64,000 nt of DNA, from contig NC_049986.1 in NCBI RefSeq assembly GCF_000003815.2, forward strand, positions 21,935,125 to 21,999,124. Direction: 5' to 3'. Under the pieces are notes generated by a model. That model saw only the letters and a list, made by a program, of their open reading frames with translations. It had not been told where the DNA came from and did no database searches. The stretch comes from Branchiostoma floridae (Eukaryota > Chordata > Leptocardii > Amphioxiformes > Branchiostomatidae). This document shows, piece by piece, positions 11,524 to 21,963 of the stretch (position 1 is its first letter; each line of letters begins with the position of its first letter). The position numbers and the translations under genes were made by a program.

Positions 11524-11772
11524 TTACTGAATAATTCCTCTATGTAGAAACAGGTAATCCACTGCTGCATGATCATCAGCTTCTTNNNNNNNNNNNNNNN
11601 NNNNNNNNNNNNNNNNNNNNNNNNNNNNNNNNNNNNNNNNNNNNNNNNNNNNNNNNNNNNNNNNNNNNNNNNNNNNNNNNNNNNNCTTGGTCCCAAAGGC
11701 AAGGAGAGGGGTCCCAGTATGCCTGCTTTCCTCATATGCACCAACAGTTCGGCCATGTGTTGAGTCTGGTAC
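11524..11772 (-). CDS. Possible terminal coding exon of an unidentified gene
   Basis: On the minus strand a plausible acceptor (TATAATTCACAG|G, exon from 11772) opens a frame reading YQTQHMAELLVHMRKAGILG and then PLSLPLGP into the 100 N gap. On the other side of the gap a different frame reads EADDHAAVDYLFLHRGIIQ and stops at 11524-11526. Both pieces look like real protein, and the gap size is arbitrary, so they may be one exon. I do not recognise the family. It lies inside the giant element, so it may be captured host sequence or a piece of the element's own gene. Confidence 0.3.
   Translation of the reverse strand, partial: VPDSTHGRTVGAYEESRHTGTPLLAFGTKXXXXXXXXXXXXXXXXXXXXXXXXXXXXXXXXXXEADDHAAVDYLFLHRGIIQ
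11586..11685. other. Assembly gap, 100 N
   Basis: A run of exactly 100 N, probably a gap of unknown size. Confidence 1.
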
Positions 11773-12395
11773 CTGTGAATTATAAAGACAAGAATTTCAG
11801 CCCGACTTTAACATGTATAAGTGAAATTAATATCAAAATGATCATTCAATGGGTCAAGGCAATAATGTCAATGACCTGAACTCTAAGCTTAGATAGCAGA
11901 CAAAATGGTAGTTTGTAGATATAACTTTGAAGATGCTGCTAGCTCATGGGAAATAACAGAAATCACAATTTTCACTCTTATGGCAGTGTGGTAAATGACT
12001 ACTAGGTCTTTTATTATGTGAATGATACACATGATTTTAAAAGAATCTGAATCTGAGTTACAGCCATAACATGATAATAAACACAATGTGTGAGTGGCCA
12101 ACATTTCAAAAACATTAAATAAATATTTAATTCATTATTAGTGTAAAATCTAAGTTAATAGTTTGAATGTAATGTGTTAACACACATTACAAAAATGGTT
12201 ATGAAAGTATAACTTTCTTTAGCTGTTTAGAACAAAATGTATATTAACTGCTAAAAGACATATAGCACAAAAGGGACATAATTCTTAATGTAGCTCAACA
12301 CCCTGCATTTCTTTACTTATTGTTTAATTACAGAAAGACAGGTTTAACCTACTAATAGTACTTAGTAAATTGCTCCAAGCCTTGCTTTTTCTTAG
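11773..12395. other. Interior of giant element, no gene seen
   Basis: AT-rich sequence. It includes an ATGTGTTAACACACATTAC palindrome at about 12170-12190. No coding or RNA gene signal was found. Confidence 0.4.
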
Positions 12396-12791
12396 GCCTA
12401 GGGGGAAAATGTTGTGTTTCCTGATTCAGTCCTGAAAAAAAAGTAGGGTTGGTAGGTAGGGACTGTCTGTTTTCTTCTTAGGTTTTTTTAAGGCTGGCCA
12501 AAACAGTGTGACATATTACAATACAGTTGAACAAAGTAAACTGAATTGCATGAGGACACTTGTCTTCCAATGTCAAACTGTTATTTTGTGCATACCATGT
12601 TATTGATATTACATTTATCCTTCCTTATACATGTACAGGACAAGCAGTGTTTTTACTTCAATAGGAAGCAGGCTGAATAAAAAATTGGAAACTATGTGAC
12701 TCCACTGCCCACCAAAAAAAGGTCTAGGATTGACAGGTTTTTCTAGAGTAGGTACCTGGGAATCAGGAAACACAACATTTTTCCCTAGGGC
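12396..12791. mobile_element. 396 bp TIR element (MITE)
   Basis: The left end GCCTAGGGGGAAAATGTTGT and the reverse complement of the right end GCCCTAGGGAAAAATGTTGT match, and the match continues through GTTTCCTGATTC, giving about 32-base inverted ends. No coding capacity. The target duplication is unclear. Confidence 0.7.
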
Positions 12792-14055
12792 TTCTAATAA
12801 TGAGATACTGATTCAAGTTCCAACTTTTAGAAAGATTAATGTATAATCATGATACACTTATAAATGATAAGAGGGGCATTCACAAAGGGCAATTTTCAAA
12901 AAAAAAAAAAAAAAAACTCAATATACAATTTCTTTATTGTTCTAAGTTCTAGGATTTTTTTCCAAGAAAAAAACTTGGACTGTGTCGGAAAAAAAACTAA
13001 AAAACTTTTTCAAAAGGTCGGGGTGAAGACACTAATACACAGCTTACTAGTAATAAACAGAAAGAAGCAACAGCCTGAGTTAGATGACACATTTTATACA
13101 ATGAATACCTTCCTTTGCCAAAGGTCTGAATATAAGGCGTTGTTTTTAATTATGTGTATGTGTATAATTTCCACACACAACTAAATTATGTGTATAACTT
13201 CCACACAGTCAGCAGTCAGTACAGGCATTACAATTTGTATCTGCCATAATATACTGTGGTATGCACATCATGTCCCTGTTAAAGTGAAAACTTGTGAATG
13301 GGTGATATTCAAAACAATCGTGTCAATGGTCCATTTTGCTAGATAGAGGTTAAATTGTCCATTTTGAATGCAACACAAATACTGGCAAGGGTTTCTTTTT
13401 AGCCTCCACCAGGCCTTCTTATGGGAAAAAGGAATAGCAGAATTAAGCAAAAGATCTGGAAATCAGCAAGGGGAATCAGTCCACGCTAAGGTCTGCAAAC
13501 TCCTTTGGTAGCATAACTAATATTAACTTCCCTGGAAAATTATAGATCCCTATGAGATTGATAGCCAGCATAGTGAGTCTGGTAGAGAAGTTAGGTTCTG
13601 TTGGCATGTAGTAATGATGGGTACTCTAGTACCGGTACAGAAAATTCAGGTTCATGTACGGTCCAGGTCCAGAGGATCGGGTCCAGGTCCAGATCTAAAC
13701 CTGGACCTAATTTGTGTTGTGAATGGGCAATGGTCCATTTTGCTGCAGAAATCTGTTTGCTGGAGTATTCTACTTCCTGTTTTGGGGTTTGTACCAGTTT
13801 AAAACTTTAACCACTTTTAATATAGATAGCCTTGTATCTTATATTTACGAAGAGGACAAAAGAGACTCGGGAGCTAGAATACGGCTGGATAAGAGTACCA
13901 GGCTATAATGTAGTAGCATGTTGGCACTGGGGTGGTTCAGAATGGTCCATTTTGCAGGGGGGGGGGGCGGAATTTGCAATTTTTTCACTTACCTCAATCT
14001 ATACTGAAGGGGAGGGAGAAAAGTTTGTGGGTGACTTAATTTCATCATAGTCAGC
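12792..14055. other. Interior of giant element, no gene seen
   Basis: Contains an A-tract at 12898-12917, three copies of AATGGTCCATTTTGC (13326, 13730, 13943) and a G-run at 13959-13968. Short frames near 13600-13900 on the plus strand are carried by the repeated GGTCCAGGTCCAG words and are not supported as genes. Confidence 0.4.
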
Positions 14056-14385
14056 CAGGGCTTGAATTACATTATTCTGCATACCTGCACTGGTGTAGGT
14101 AACATTGAGAATTACCTGCACCAGACAAATTTTACCTGCACCACTCTGGATTCAGGAAGTATGGATCATACTAAAATTGTTCAGGAACCATTGCTATTTT
14201 TTCTTTTATACTTTATAGGTGGTAATAGTCAATGCAGCAAATAACAATCCACATAAACCTACATCATTTGTATAAAATCCAGTACAAGGACCAGTGCAGG
14301 TTAGGTGCAGGTAGACTACAAAAATATGTGCACTGTCCAATTTTACCTGCGCTAAAAGCTGCATATATGCAGGTGGTATTTCGAG
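14056..14385. mobile_element. hAT-like MITE, second copy
   Basis: It begins CAGGGCTTGAATTAC and ends GGTGGTATTTCGAG. It shares the CTGCATACCTGCACTGGTG start and GCAGGTGGTATTTCGAG end with the copy at 5596-5948. The extreme right terminus is lost, so it is an old copy. Confidence 0.65.
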
Positions 14386-15655
14386 GGGAGGGGCAACATT
14401 TCTGTCCCCATTTTTTGTGTTGTGTGAATGAATGAATGAAGTGAAAATGACCTGTCGGCCTTAGCCGCTCTTTCCAGAGGTCCACTATACGTAATACATT
14501 GTACATTCATGTTTGGCTGTGATCGTGATTTTTGAGCCTGAGCAGCAGTGATTTTTTAATTGCTTTGTGCTTTGCCATATTGATACTTAACTTAAGATGT
14601 TGTCCCTGAAAATAAATGAAAATCAAAATCAGCTAAGAGTAAGAGTAAGACCAGTTTGTAAATCTAGCATCCAACTCCAGGGTCCAGACATGTCCATTAT
14701 AAAGGTGTTATAAATGTGTGGGATGTGTGTGCCATGTGTGCCTGTTTGTGTTCAGCTAAGGGACAATGTACTAGTACATGACTACATGTGTGTGACAATA
14801 ATCTGAAACTTGAAGTTGAAACTGACAGCACCAATACTATTAAAATAGGCCTTGGGTCTACATGGGGGTCTTGATTATGCTTTATTTAATAGATAAAGGC
14901 TGACAACACATGAAATTTAGTTAAATTTTCATTTTGATTCAGTGAGCTAGAATTTTACAATCAAGGATGTTGTGTGAACCATATGATAGATTGCACATAC
15001 AAGCACCAGATGCAGAGGCAGATGCAGGACATTTTGTAGTTTGTATGGAGGGACATGGTATTGAAGGACATATTGTTGACCAAATTTTCACCAAATCCAC
15101 CAAATATTATGAAATTATTATATGCTGCGTATATTTCCTAGATGTATTTCAAGCAGCAAATTTTGCTGGTAGACATCTTTACTAGTATCAGTGGGAAAAT
15201 ACAGCACACAAGAGTCTCAGCTTTATTTGCTCCCCAACATTCCCCACCTTCCCGCTCAGCCATCATTGAAATTTGAATCTTTTCTTCCCGCTTAGCCATC
15301 ATTGAACTGGGTACCATATCATCAAGGAGGTTATATACAGCCTGGGTACCATATCATCAATACTACTGGGGCTCCTTACACTCACTGCCCTTACTTAACT
15401 GGCCCTCCTTACACTCACTGCCCTGCAAAAAGTTGATTTTTTAGCAACGAGTGTAAGGCACTGATGGTACCTGGTCTAGAGAGATGGAGATGCAATTGAG
15501 ATTGACTCTAAATGTGTTCTTGACATCAGCTTATATACCAAAGTACCTGAATCATAATGATAATAATTTGTATTTGGGATCACTGTTTTTCCTGCATACC
15601 TGCACTGGTGATCATTAAAGTTTTTTAAACTAAAAAGTTCCACTGCACACACAAC
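14386..15655. other. Interior of giant element, no gene seen
   Basis: A plus-strand frame after a TTTTGATTCAG acceptor-like site at about 14941 stays open for roughly 30 codons, but there is no partner exon or known domain. Near 15236-15440, short direct repeats occur (CCCGCTCAGCCATCATTGAA-like, CTCCTTACACTCACTGCCC twice). Confidence 0.35.
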
Positions 15656-15664
15656 GGTTGTCAA

Positions 15665-15880
15665 CGTATAAGTTATAGTATATGTTGTACATGCCTTTAA
15701 GTTTGCTGGGATTTAATTTCGTGGTAGCAGGGAAAAGGACATTTCGCTGTGGTTTAAAGTTCGCTGTAGCACCATGCCATGAAAAAAATGTTTGCGGTGG
15801 TTTTAAATTCGCGGTGAAGTGGCCACCACAAAAACTGCAAACATAAATCCACCGCGAACATTTCTGCATTTACAGGTAAG
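15665..15880. mobile_element. MITE with TTCGCGGTGG motifs, first copy
   Basis: Shares the repeated TTCGCGGTGG / CCACCGCGAA words and the end CATTTCTGCATTTACAG with the element at 33597-33776. The two halves are inverted repeats of each other. No coding capacity. Confidence 0.6.
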
Positions 15881-16185
15881 GGGCAGGTAAACAAATTAGA
15901 AATACTACATTCTGCATATTGTAAATTGTAGCTGATATATCTTTCATATAGACTAACCAATAGAATCTAAAGACTTTTTTTAAAGTTAATAATCTTGTCA
16001 ATTTCTCAACAAAAAAGTCACAGTGCATACGTAACATAAGTACTAAATATTATAACCGTAACAAATTATATGACACATAATACTGACGGTCTAGTTTATA
16101 TATGGGAGCTTACTTTAATTAAAACAATGTTTATCTGCAGTGACATCTTCACGGCGATCATTATAAGGAAAACAAGAGTTCAATT

Positions 16186-16285
16186 NNNNNNNNNNNNNNN
16201 NNNNNNNNNNNNNNNNNNNNNNNNNNNNNNNNNNNNNNNNNNNNNNNNNNNNNNNNNNNNNNNNNNNNNNNNNNNNNNNNNNNNN
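16186..16285. other. Assembly gap, 100 N
   Basis: A run of exactly 100 N. Confidence 1.
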
Positions 16286-16496
16286 CGTTACGTTGACAGC
16301 TGTAATTGTACGCCGAGATTTTCTGGTTACCGCTGTGAATCTACCTCGTGCCACCAAGCAACTATCAAAACTATGGCTCCTATCAGTATCAATGTGGTGT
16401 TATCTTCACAGATGCTAACCATAATCTTTTGAAAAATTATATAAACGACCGTTGTACGGGTACTTGCTTTTACATCGCACATAAGGCTACATCTAG

Positions 16497-16614
16497 CCTG
16501 GTATCCAGCCATATTGTAGCTCCCAAGTCTCACCTGCCATTTGCGGAGAGAACAGAAGAGACTCAGGACAGTGCTCGGGAGCTATGATACGGAGAGAACA
16601 GGAGCTATATACGA
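16497..16614. repeat. Inverted repeat next to the right terminal repeat
   Basis: GCCTGGTATCCAGCC at 16497 and GGCTGGATACC-type sequence meeting the terminal repeat can pair, with GGGAGCTATGATACGG and TTGTAGCTCCCAAG as further pairing arms. This looks like a small hairpin element nested beside the giant element's right end. A related piece (GACTCGGGAGCTAGAATACG) lies at about 13864. Confidence 0.45.
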
Positions 16615-16842
16615 CTGGATACCGGGCTATCGCTACGAAAAGGCCGCCATTTTGATCATGCTGATCAGCTGGTCTGCTCGACTCCTCATCACGCATTGCG
16701 CGGCAGCTCCCTCTTTAATCTACCACCGACAACTCTCGTTAATGACAGCGATCTGGACATTGGATCGTAATCTATACCCGACACTATCGCCTAATAATTC
16801 CCATTTTAACGACAAGAACGCTAATGACAACAGTATCGGGTG
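16615..16842 (-). repeat. Right terminal inverted repeat of the 15.5 kb element
   Basis: Inverted copy of 1371-1600, 228 bases against 230. The high similarity between the two ends argues for fairly recent insertion. Confidence 0.9.
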
Positions 16843-16849
16843 TCTTGCT

Positions 16850-17543
16850 AGAGTAAAGAGAGAGCAGTATAAGATAAGACTGACAATTTTAGCTTGTCTA
16901 CTTAGAAAATATATACCTAATACTAATGTCATAACATATAAGCTGAATAGACTACATGACCAAATAACAGCGGATTACACGAATACAGCATTTGTATTTG
17001 TTCGGATCTGCTTAACAATGCAGACTGATAGGTAACGGTTATTTTGGAACCATTGTCAACTCCGACATTCCTACAAAAACTTCCTACCAGGAAACGGATC
17101 CGGTATAATGTTGTATGGCTCAATCATCCCGGGCAGTGATGTTTACCTCGTTTTTTGTTTGTTTCAGGATTACAGATGCCATATGGCCGTAGTTTAGTCC
17201 TATGCAGGCTTTTCTTTGACGTCATATTAATTATAATTTGAATCCTCTTTATTTCTAGACTTTATTTCTAATTTTTATAGCAAATAACAAATATAACCCA
17301 GATGCTGTCTCCTTTGATAGTAGACCCCTGCATATATGTAAGACCTACTCAGTTGACAAAACGACCCCATTGTCCATCCAAGAATTTGAAAATCAGCAAC
17401 TTGCAGAATTGCAAGTTACTAAATATTTCAGATTTTAATATTCTTGGAACTAGACAACAAACTGCTAGGAGAGGTGATGTTTACTTCAACTTGCTGTTAG
17501 ATCTAGAGTCTGTTTAAGGATTACATTCATTACCATATACTTA
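16850..17543 (-). other. Intron of zinc-finger unit A (displaced part)
   Basis: Aligns with the introns of other units: the ATTTTAGCTTGTCTACTTAG stretch matches the post-acceptor sequence of E and J, the GGCAGTGATGTTTACCTCG stretch recurs at 45371 and 55179, and the AACAAATATAACCCAGATGC stretch matches 36884 and 47929. This shows that the right flank of the giant element belongs to unit A. Confidence 0.65.
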
Positions 17544-18613
17544 ACGGGGCCGCCCCAAGATGCCCCCCCCCCCCCTTTTTACGCGCTCGAACTCACGGCG
17601 CTCCATCACTAGTTGCCAGAGAGTGGTCAAGTTTTGATCAATGAATCTTTAACACATTCATCTTAAGAACATACTTGGATAAGGAATGCATTCATATGGT
17701 CCATGAACCCTTCGCCCTCCTAGTTACAAGTGGCAAACACTGAGTACGTTTTCGTGAATATAACTTCCGATTTTGTGCTGCGCTAGACAGTGTGCCCTAA
17801 CTTGCCCCCCTTTTGCAATTTTCTCTTTTCGGAAGCTGGTGACCAATTTAAATAACAATAAATACAAATCTTATTTCTATTATACATTAGCTTTCTTTTG
17901 ACGGTAGAATTGTGATTGTGTGTGCTTCTTGTCACACGCGAGGAGGGCTAAATCTTTAACCATCCAGGTCGTGTTTTCGTGGGAAATGAGCGAAATGCAC
18001 TGAATGCGGCGGCCCGACTAACAAAATCATTACGAAAAACGACAACGTCAAAATCACGAAAAAACTCTGCATGCGTACGTATTGGGAAACATATTCGACA
18101 TCACTCTGTGAAGTTTCATTTTTATAGACGGTACGAATCATTTGTTGGAGTAACACATCTTTTGGGCGTTCGCTCGTCTGCCACCAGCTGGGCCACACTC
18201 CCTGGGGAAAACAACGGCGGTGATGCCTATGTTGTTTTTTCTATGGCCGGTCTTCTTCTCAACAAACATTTGAAGACCAATATTTGTAGTGTTTTGTGAA
18301 GCTTTATTTCTTAATATGTGTATGACAGTTGTGTGGCTGTTTTGTACTGGTTGTATATTTATGGACACGAGCCACCAATACCTAGTAACAGGTGACCACA
18401 GTGATTCGGCGCTACCAACATTATTGTGAAAATTCTGTCTTCAAAAAAAAGGAAAGTGAATATGTGTAAATATTTTTTTGATAGAAAAAAAAGCTATTTG
18501 TTTGGACTTGGTTTATTTACTTTTCTAATCATCATAGTCAGTGGCAACAAACACGGCGTACTTATGCATAATATGATCGGCAAAAAATCGGGGCATCTTA
18601 GGGCGGCCCCCGT
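17544..18613. mobile_element. 1.07 kb TIR DNA transposon
   Basis: The ends are ACGGGGCCGCCCCAAGATGC and, inverted, ACGGGGGCCGCCCTAAGATG, about 24 bases of near-identity. In paralogous introns the site reads CATATACTTATAGTCATCG (for example 20954). Here the element splits it with a TA (or TTA) duplication, so it is a Tc1/mariner-like or Harbinger-like insertion. The internal 106-codon frame at 17979-18299 shows no transposase signature; probably non-autonomous. Confidence 0.75.
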
Positions 18614-18687
18614 TATAGTCATCGATAAATAGATATAGAATAGAAAAACAAAACCGTTCATAGTACAAAATGTCAAAATGTACTTAC

Positions 18688-18888
18688 CGAGGTTTGTTGA
18701 TGCTTCAAGTACTACACAGGTCCTACACGGGTTCAGAGGTCCTCACGGCTGCAGGTTCGGTACTGACAAGTACAGAGCAGTCAGGACGGGTTTATATGGT
18801 GACTGAGTGGGTCAATAAAACCGGTTCAGCAGGTTTTACTTGATCAAGAAACAAAGAAAAGCACCACGATACTTGTTCTGATTTGCAT
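18688..18888 (-). promoter_or_regulatory. Promoter and first exon of zinc-finger unit A
   Basis: Read on the minus strand: octamer ATGCAAAT (18881-18888), palindrome AACCGGTT (18819-18826), CATATAAA TATA box (18791-18798), and a short exon without ATG that ends at 18688 before GTAAGT. The order and spacing are the same in the other units. The coding exon it should serve is A at 618-1346, now about 17 kb away because of two insertions. Confidence 0.75.
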
Positions 18889-19039
18889 AAGGGAAATCAG
18901 ACAACATTAGACACAAGGTCTTACCAGTGTGGGGGTATAATTGTTGGATCAATAAAGTGTTGAATCGGCCTAAAACTCGTCTTAGATAAAGAGAAATGAT
19001 TTTACCTATCGCTGTTGAACATGGCGGGCAAGCTGAATC

Positions 19040-19084
19040 AAGGTCAGCACTTCCGACGGTGAAAGGTCAAAGTTTATATACCTG
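19040..19084 (-). promoter_or_regulatory. Distal conserved block of unit A
   Basis: AGGTCAGCACTTCCGACGGT followed by GAAAGGTCAAAG. Similar blocks lie upstream of most promoters in the array (21380, 28566, 33483, 36830, 37527, 42353, 46056, 49306, 55606, 57920). The half-sites AGGTCA and the central CTTCCGG resemble nuclear-receptor and ETS sites. This is a sequence resemblance only. Confidence 0.5.
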
Positions 19085-19330
19085 TGTATACTATGAGAAA
19101 CAAAATATTTTCGACTGTAGCATAGCGACATAGGGATGTCGTCAACTGTGCTTTTTTTGCCGACTCTGGCATATTATTTGCCCAATTTAGATCTACTATT
19201 TTTCCCACGACATGTGAATCTTTATAGAGGCTACTATGTTATATGTGCTGATTTGCATCTATTTAGGAGAAAATCACCATTCTATTGAAAAAGAAGGACA
19301 ATTCGGCAAAGAGCAATACCGTGTTTTAAA

Positions 19331-19707
19331 TTTATTGACGAAACTGGATTACAAATCTCTAGCAGCCTACTGCACACTAGTATAGGCAAACACTATCTAG
19401 CATCACCTTGATGCATATACAGTTAAATGTTGGCTACAACTGATACTAAACGCTTTGTTATATTTGCAGTCAGTCAAATATAAAGTGACAATTAGACATT
19501 TAGCAATTCAAGTAAATAAAACACAGTAACTGTTAAATGAAAAGTTACAATCGCCAAACAACGCGAACTAACTCCCGGTACCTAAGTGCCACATTACGTT
19601 AAATGAACGTTTCTAACCATTTCAAGCAGTCACAATTACACACTACTTCTAGTTCATTACCAGAGTGTTTCTGCATACATGTATATGTATGTGTTCAGAT
19701 TCGACAA
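19331..19707 (-). other. 3' UTR of gene B with AATAAA
   Basis: Minus-strand AATAAA at 19331-19336, in the same sequence setting as the 3' ends of C, D and E (TTTATTGACGAAA). No other feature seen. Confidence 0.6.
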
Positions 19708-20556
19708 CTAAATAAACTGTGAGTGTATGCTGCACTTTTCACCAGTGTGAGTCCGCATATGCCTCTTAAGATTTGATAGCTGAGTAAAATGCTTGCTGCA
19801 CGCCTCGCACTTGTAAGGTTTTTCACCTGTGTGAGTCCGCATATGGCGCCTTAGATTTGATAGATCAGCATACTGCTTGCTGCATTGTTCACACTTGTAC
19901 GGGTTCTCGCCTGTGTGGGTTCGGATGTGTGTCTTCAAAGTATCCAGCTGACTAAACTGCTTGCTGCAAGCCTCGCACTTGTAAGGTTTCTCGCCTGTGT
20001 GAGTCCGCATGTGCCTCTTTAGATCACTTGACTTACTGAAGTCTTTGTTGCAATGTTCACACTTGTACGGCTTTTCACCAGTGTGGGTTCGCATGTGATC
20101 CTTTAGATTTGACAAATTAGCGAAATTTTTGCTGCACTCCTCGCATCTGTACGGGGTTTCCCCTGTGTGAGTCCGCATGTGAGTCTTCAGATGAGTTGAC
20201 CGACTGAAGCTTTTGTTGCAATGTTCACACTTGTACGGTTTTTCACCAGAATGAGTCCGAATGTGTCGTTTTAGATAACTCAGGTAGCTGAACTGCTTGC
20301 TGCACTCCTGACATCGGTACGGTTTTTCCTCTGTGTGAGTCCGAATGTGTGTCTTCAGATTTCCCAGTTGAGCAAACCGCTTGCCGCATTCACCACACTG
20401 GTATGGTCTCTCACCAGTGTGAGTTCGCAGGTGTTGGTTGAGCTTACTTTTGAAGCGAAACTCCTTGTCGCAATAGCTGCACTTGTAGGTACGGGGAGAA
20501 TACTTCCCATTCTCTCTCACTTCTTGTGTCAGATGAGATCCGGCTATAGTCGTCAT
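19708..20556 (-). CDS. C2H2 zinc-finger protein B, 9 fingers
   Basis: Predicted DNA-binding nuclear protein of 282 residues with leader [20 protein letters not shown] and nine tandem C2H2 fingers. Finger 1 is the family-specific [20 protein letters not shown] type, finger 2 [14 protein letters not shown], and fingers 3-9 vary in the helix (SYLSYL, SRSTHL, ANLSNL, SKSSDL, SQLDTL, ADLSNL, TQLSNL). Linkers are TGEKP, TEEKP, SGEKP or TGENP. The start at 20556 lies just inside an acceptor (ATTCATGCAG|GAGTTTGACC, exon from 20569), so residues upstream of it in the open frame are intron. Its promoter and first exon are at 21023-21235 with all elements present. It has no visible lesion and ends after a short CSIHSQFI tail, so it is among the best candidates for a working gene here. 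Confidence 0.92.
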   Translation of the reverse strand: MTTIAGSHLTQEVRENGKYSPRTYKCSYCDKEFRFKSKLNQHLRTHTGERPYQCGECGKRFAQLGNLKTHIRTHTEEKPYRCQECSKQFSYLSYLKRHIRTHSGEKPYKCEHCNKSFSRSTHLKTHMRTHTGETPYRCEECSKNFANLSNLKDHMRTHTGEKPYKCEHCNKDFSKSSDLKRHMRTHTGEKPYKCEACSKQFSQLDTLKTHIRTHTGENPYKCEQCSKQYADLSNLRRHMRTHTGEKPYKCEACSKHFTQLSNLKRHMRTHTGEKCSIHSQFI

Positions 20557-20569
20557 GTTGGTCAAACTC

Positions 20570-21022
20570 CTGCATGAATAGAGAGAAAGGAAGCAACTAT
20601 TTAACACAATGCAACAAGATACGAGTTTGGAATATTTTCTATTGAGAAAGCATATCCGAACAACAACATGTCAATACATATAAACTGTACATGTCATTAT
20701 TCAAACTTTATGATCCAGTTGCTGTCTCTTTTTAGATGTAAGATCTACTCAGTTGACATAACGACTTCATTATTATCCGGCCAATATTCTAAAATCAACA
20801 ACTTGCAAAATTGCTAGTTACTTATTCCAGATTTTCGAATTCTTGGAACTAGGCAACAAATTGCTTGAAGAGATCCACCGGAAAAGTGACGTTTGCTTAA
20901 TTGTTAATTTTCTGTTGACTCTATAAAGGATTATAGTTACTTCATTACCATATACTTATAGTCATCGATGAATGAATATAGAAAAAAAAAGTGCTTAGTA
21001 CAAAATGTCAAAATGTACATAC
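20570..21022 (-). other. Intron 1 of gene B
   Basis: Runs from donor CTCG|GTATGT at 21023/21022 to acceptor GCAG|GAG at 20570/20569. It contains the unit-wide intron phrase CCATATACTTATAGTCATCG that the 17544 element interrupts in unit A. Confidence 0.7.
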
Positions 21023-21235
21023 CGAGATATGCTGATGCTCCAAAGATCTCTAAAGTGTACTGTACAGTGACTCACGGCGACACGGGTCCTCACGGCTGCA
21101 GGGTCGGTACTGACAAGTACAGTGCAGTCAGGACGGGTTTATAAGGTGACTGAGTGGGACAATAAAACCGGTTCGGCAGGTTTTACTTCATCAGAAAACA
21201 AAGGAAAGCACCACGTTACATATTTTGATTTGCAT
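21023..21235 (-). promoter_or_regulatory. Promoter and first exon of gene B
   Basis: Octamer ATGCAAAT at 21228-21235, AACCGGTT at 21166-21173, TTATAAA TATA box around 21138-21146, and an ATG-free first exon ending at 21023. The CCGTGAGGACC first-exon phrase is common to the array. Confidence 0.8.
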
Positions 21236-21534
21236 AAAGGGAAAACAACCTGTAACACAGGGTCTTACCAGTGTTTGGGTATAGTTGTTGGATCAATAAA
21301 GCGTTGAATCGGCTTTGAAATCGTCTCAGATGAAGGGAAATATCTTCCTGGCGCTTTCGAATAGGCGGGCAAACCCAATCAAAGGTCAGAACTTCTGGCG
21401 GTGAAAGGTCAAATCTTACATACCTGTTTATCCCAGTAAAAATAAATGGCCGTAGCGGTAAGACAGGTTTAGAATGTGCATAATTTGATTACAAAAGAAA
21501 GGGGGTTTCGGACTACACACCCCGATTTGCATAG

Positions 21535-21542
21535 GGAGACGT
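21535..21542 (-). promoter_or_regulatory. Second octamer block (intron-type)
   Basis: ATGCAAAT on the minus strand inside CCCCGATTTGCATAGGGAGA, followed by GTCAGACAA. Intron-type copies recur at 35440, 41047, 54048 and 56249. Here it belongs to the ghost unit whose promoter is at 28258, which the LINE has split. Confidence 0.5.
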
Positions 21543-21711
21543 CAGACAAAATCTATGAGGTTCAGGACAATAGATGTAGCTTACAAGTAATCTAGTGAGT
21601 GGAACGCAACGGAAGTAAACGTAATTACATTTACTGGCAAAAGAAGAAAAGCTATACAAGACATGATTTATGCATGAACTGTTAAAAAAGACGATGGGGA
21701 AACTAGTAAGC

Positions 21712-21726
21712 AGAAATGTGGACCTT
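21712..21726 (+). repeat. Target site duplication, left, of full-length LINE
   Basis: AGAAATGTGGACCTT here and again at 28159-28173. The unoccupied site (AAATGTGGACCTTAGGCTAG) is visible at about 41268 and 56453 in paralogous units. Confidence 0.9.
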
Positions 21727-21963
21727 GGACAAATTCGAAAGCGAGGCAAGCCACGGCAGTCACGCTTTGTTCGAGCTCCTGAAATCGTGAGATTTTTGGC
21801 AGCAATTTTCATCGTTTCCGTCAGCGAATTTGTTCTTATTCGGTGAGGAAAGTGTTGTAGAGTATCCAGTGATCAAAATCAACAAGTTTTTGGAGGCTTC
21901 AGTACATCAAACAAGACTGAGAAGACCTAGACGCCTGAGACAACAACATCGAGAGAAGACAAG

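Larger units (their letters stand above)
1371..16842. mobile_element. 15.5 kb insertion bounded by long terminal inverted repeats
   Basis: The unit begins CACCCCATTCTGTTGTCATT on the left. On the right its reverse complement begins CACCCGATACTGTTGTCATT. It is flanked by the 7-base direct repeat TCTTGCT (1364-1370 and 16843-16849). Outside the repeats, the two flanks join into the standard unit: the left flank is the 5' end of coding exon A, and the right flank (from 16843) aligns with the intron sequence that follows the acceptor in units E and J. It has therefore inserted at the gene A acceptor. The interior has no long open reading frame, but 730 bases are N. The superfamily is not recognised; the 7 bp duplication and 230 bp repeats do not fit one obvious class. 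It could be a non-autonomous giant element or a cargo carrier. Confidence 0.75.

Noticed and set aside
14938-15063. Plus-strand exon ELEFYNQGCCVNHMIDC with acceptor-like TTTTGATTCAG
   Set aside because: About 30 open codons in AT-rich DNA is expected by chance, and no partner exon, homology or clear donor was found.
1371-16842. Assignment of the 15.5 kb unit to Polinton/Maverick
   Set aside because: Size and long inverted ends would fit, but no polymerase B, integrase, ATPase or capsid frame is present, the ends are not AG/TC and the duplication is 7 rather than 6 bases.
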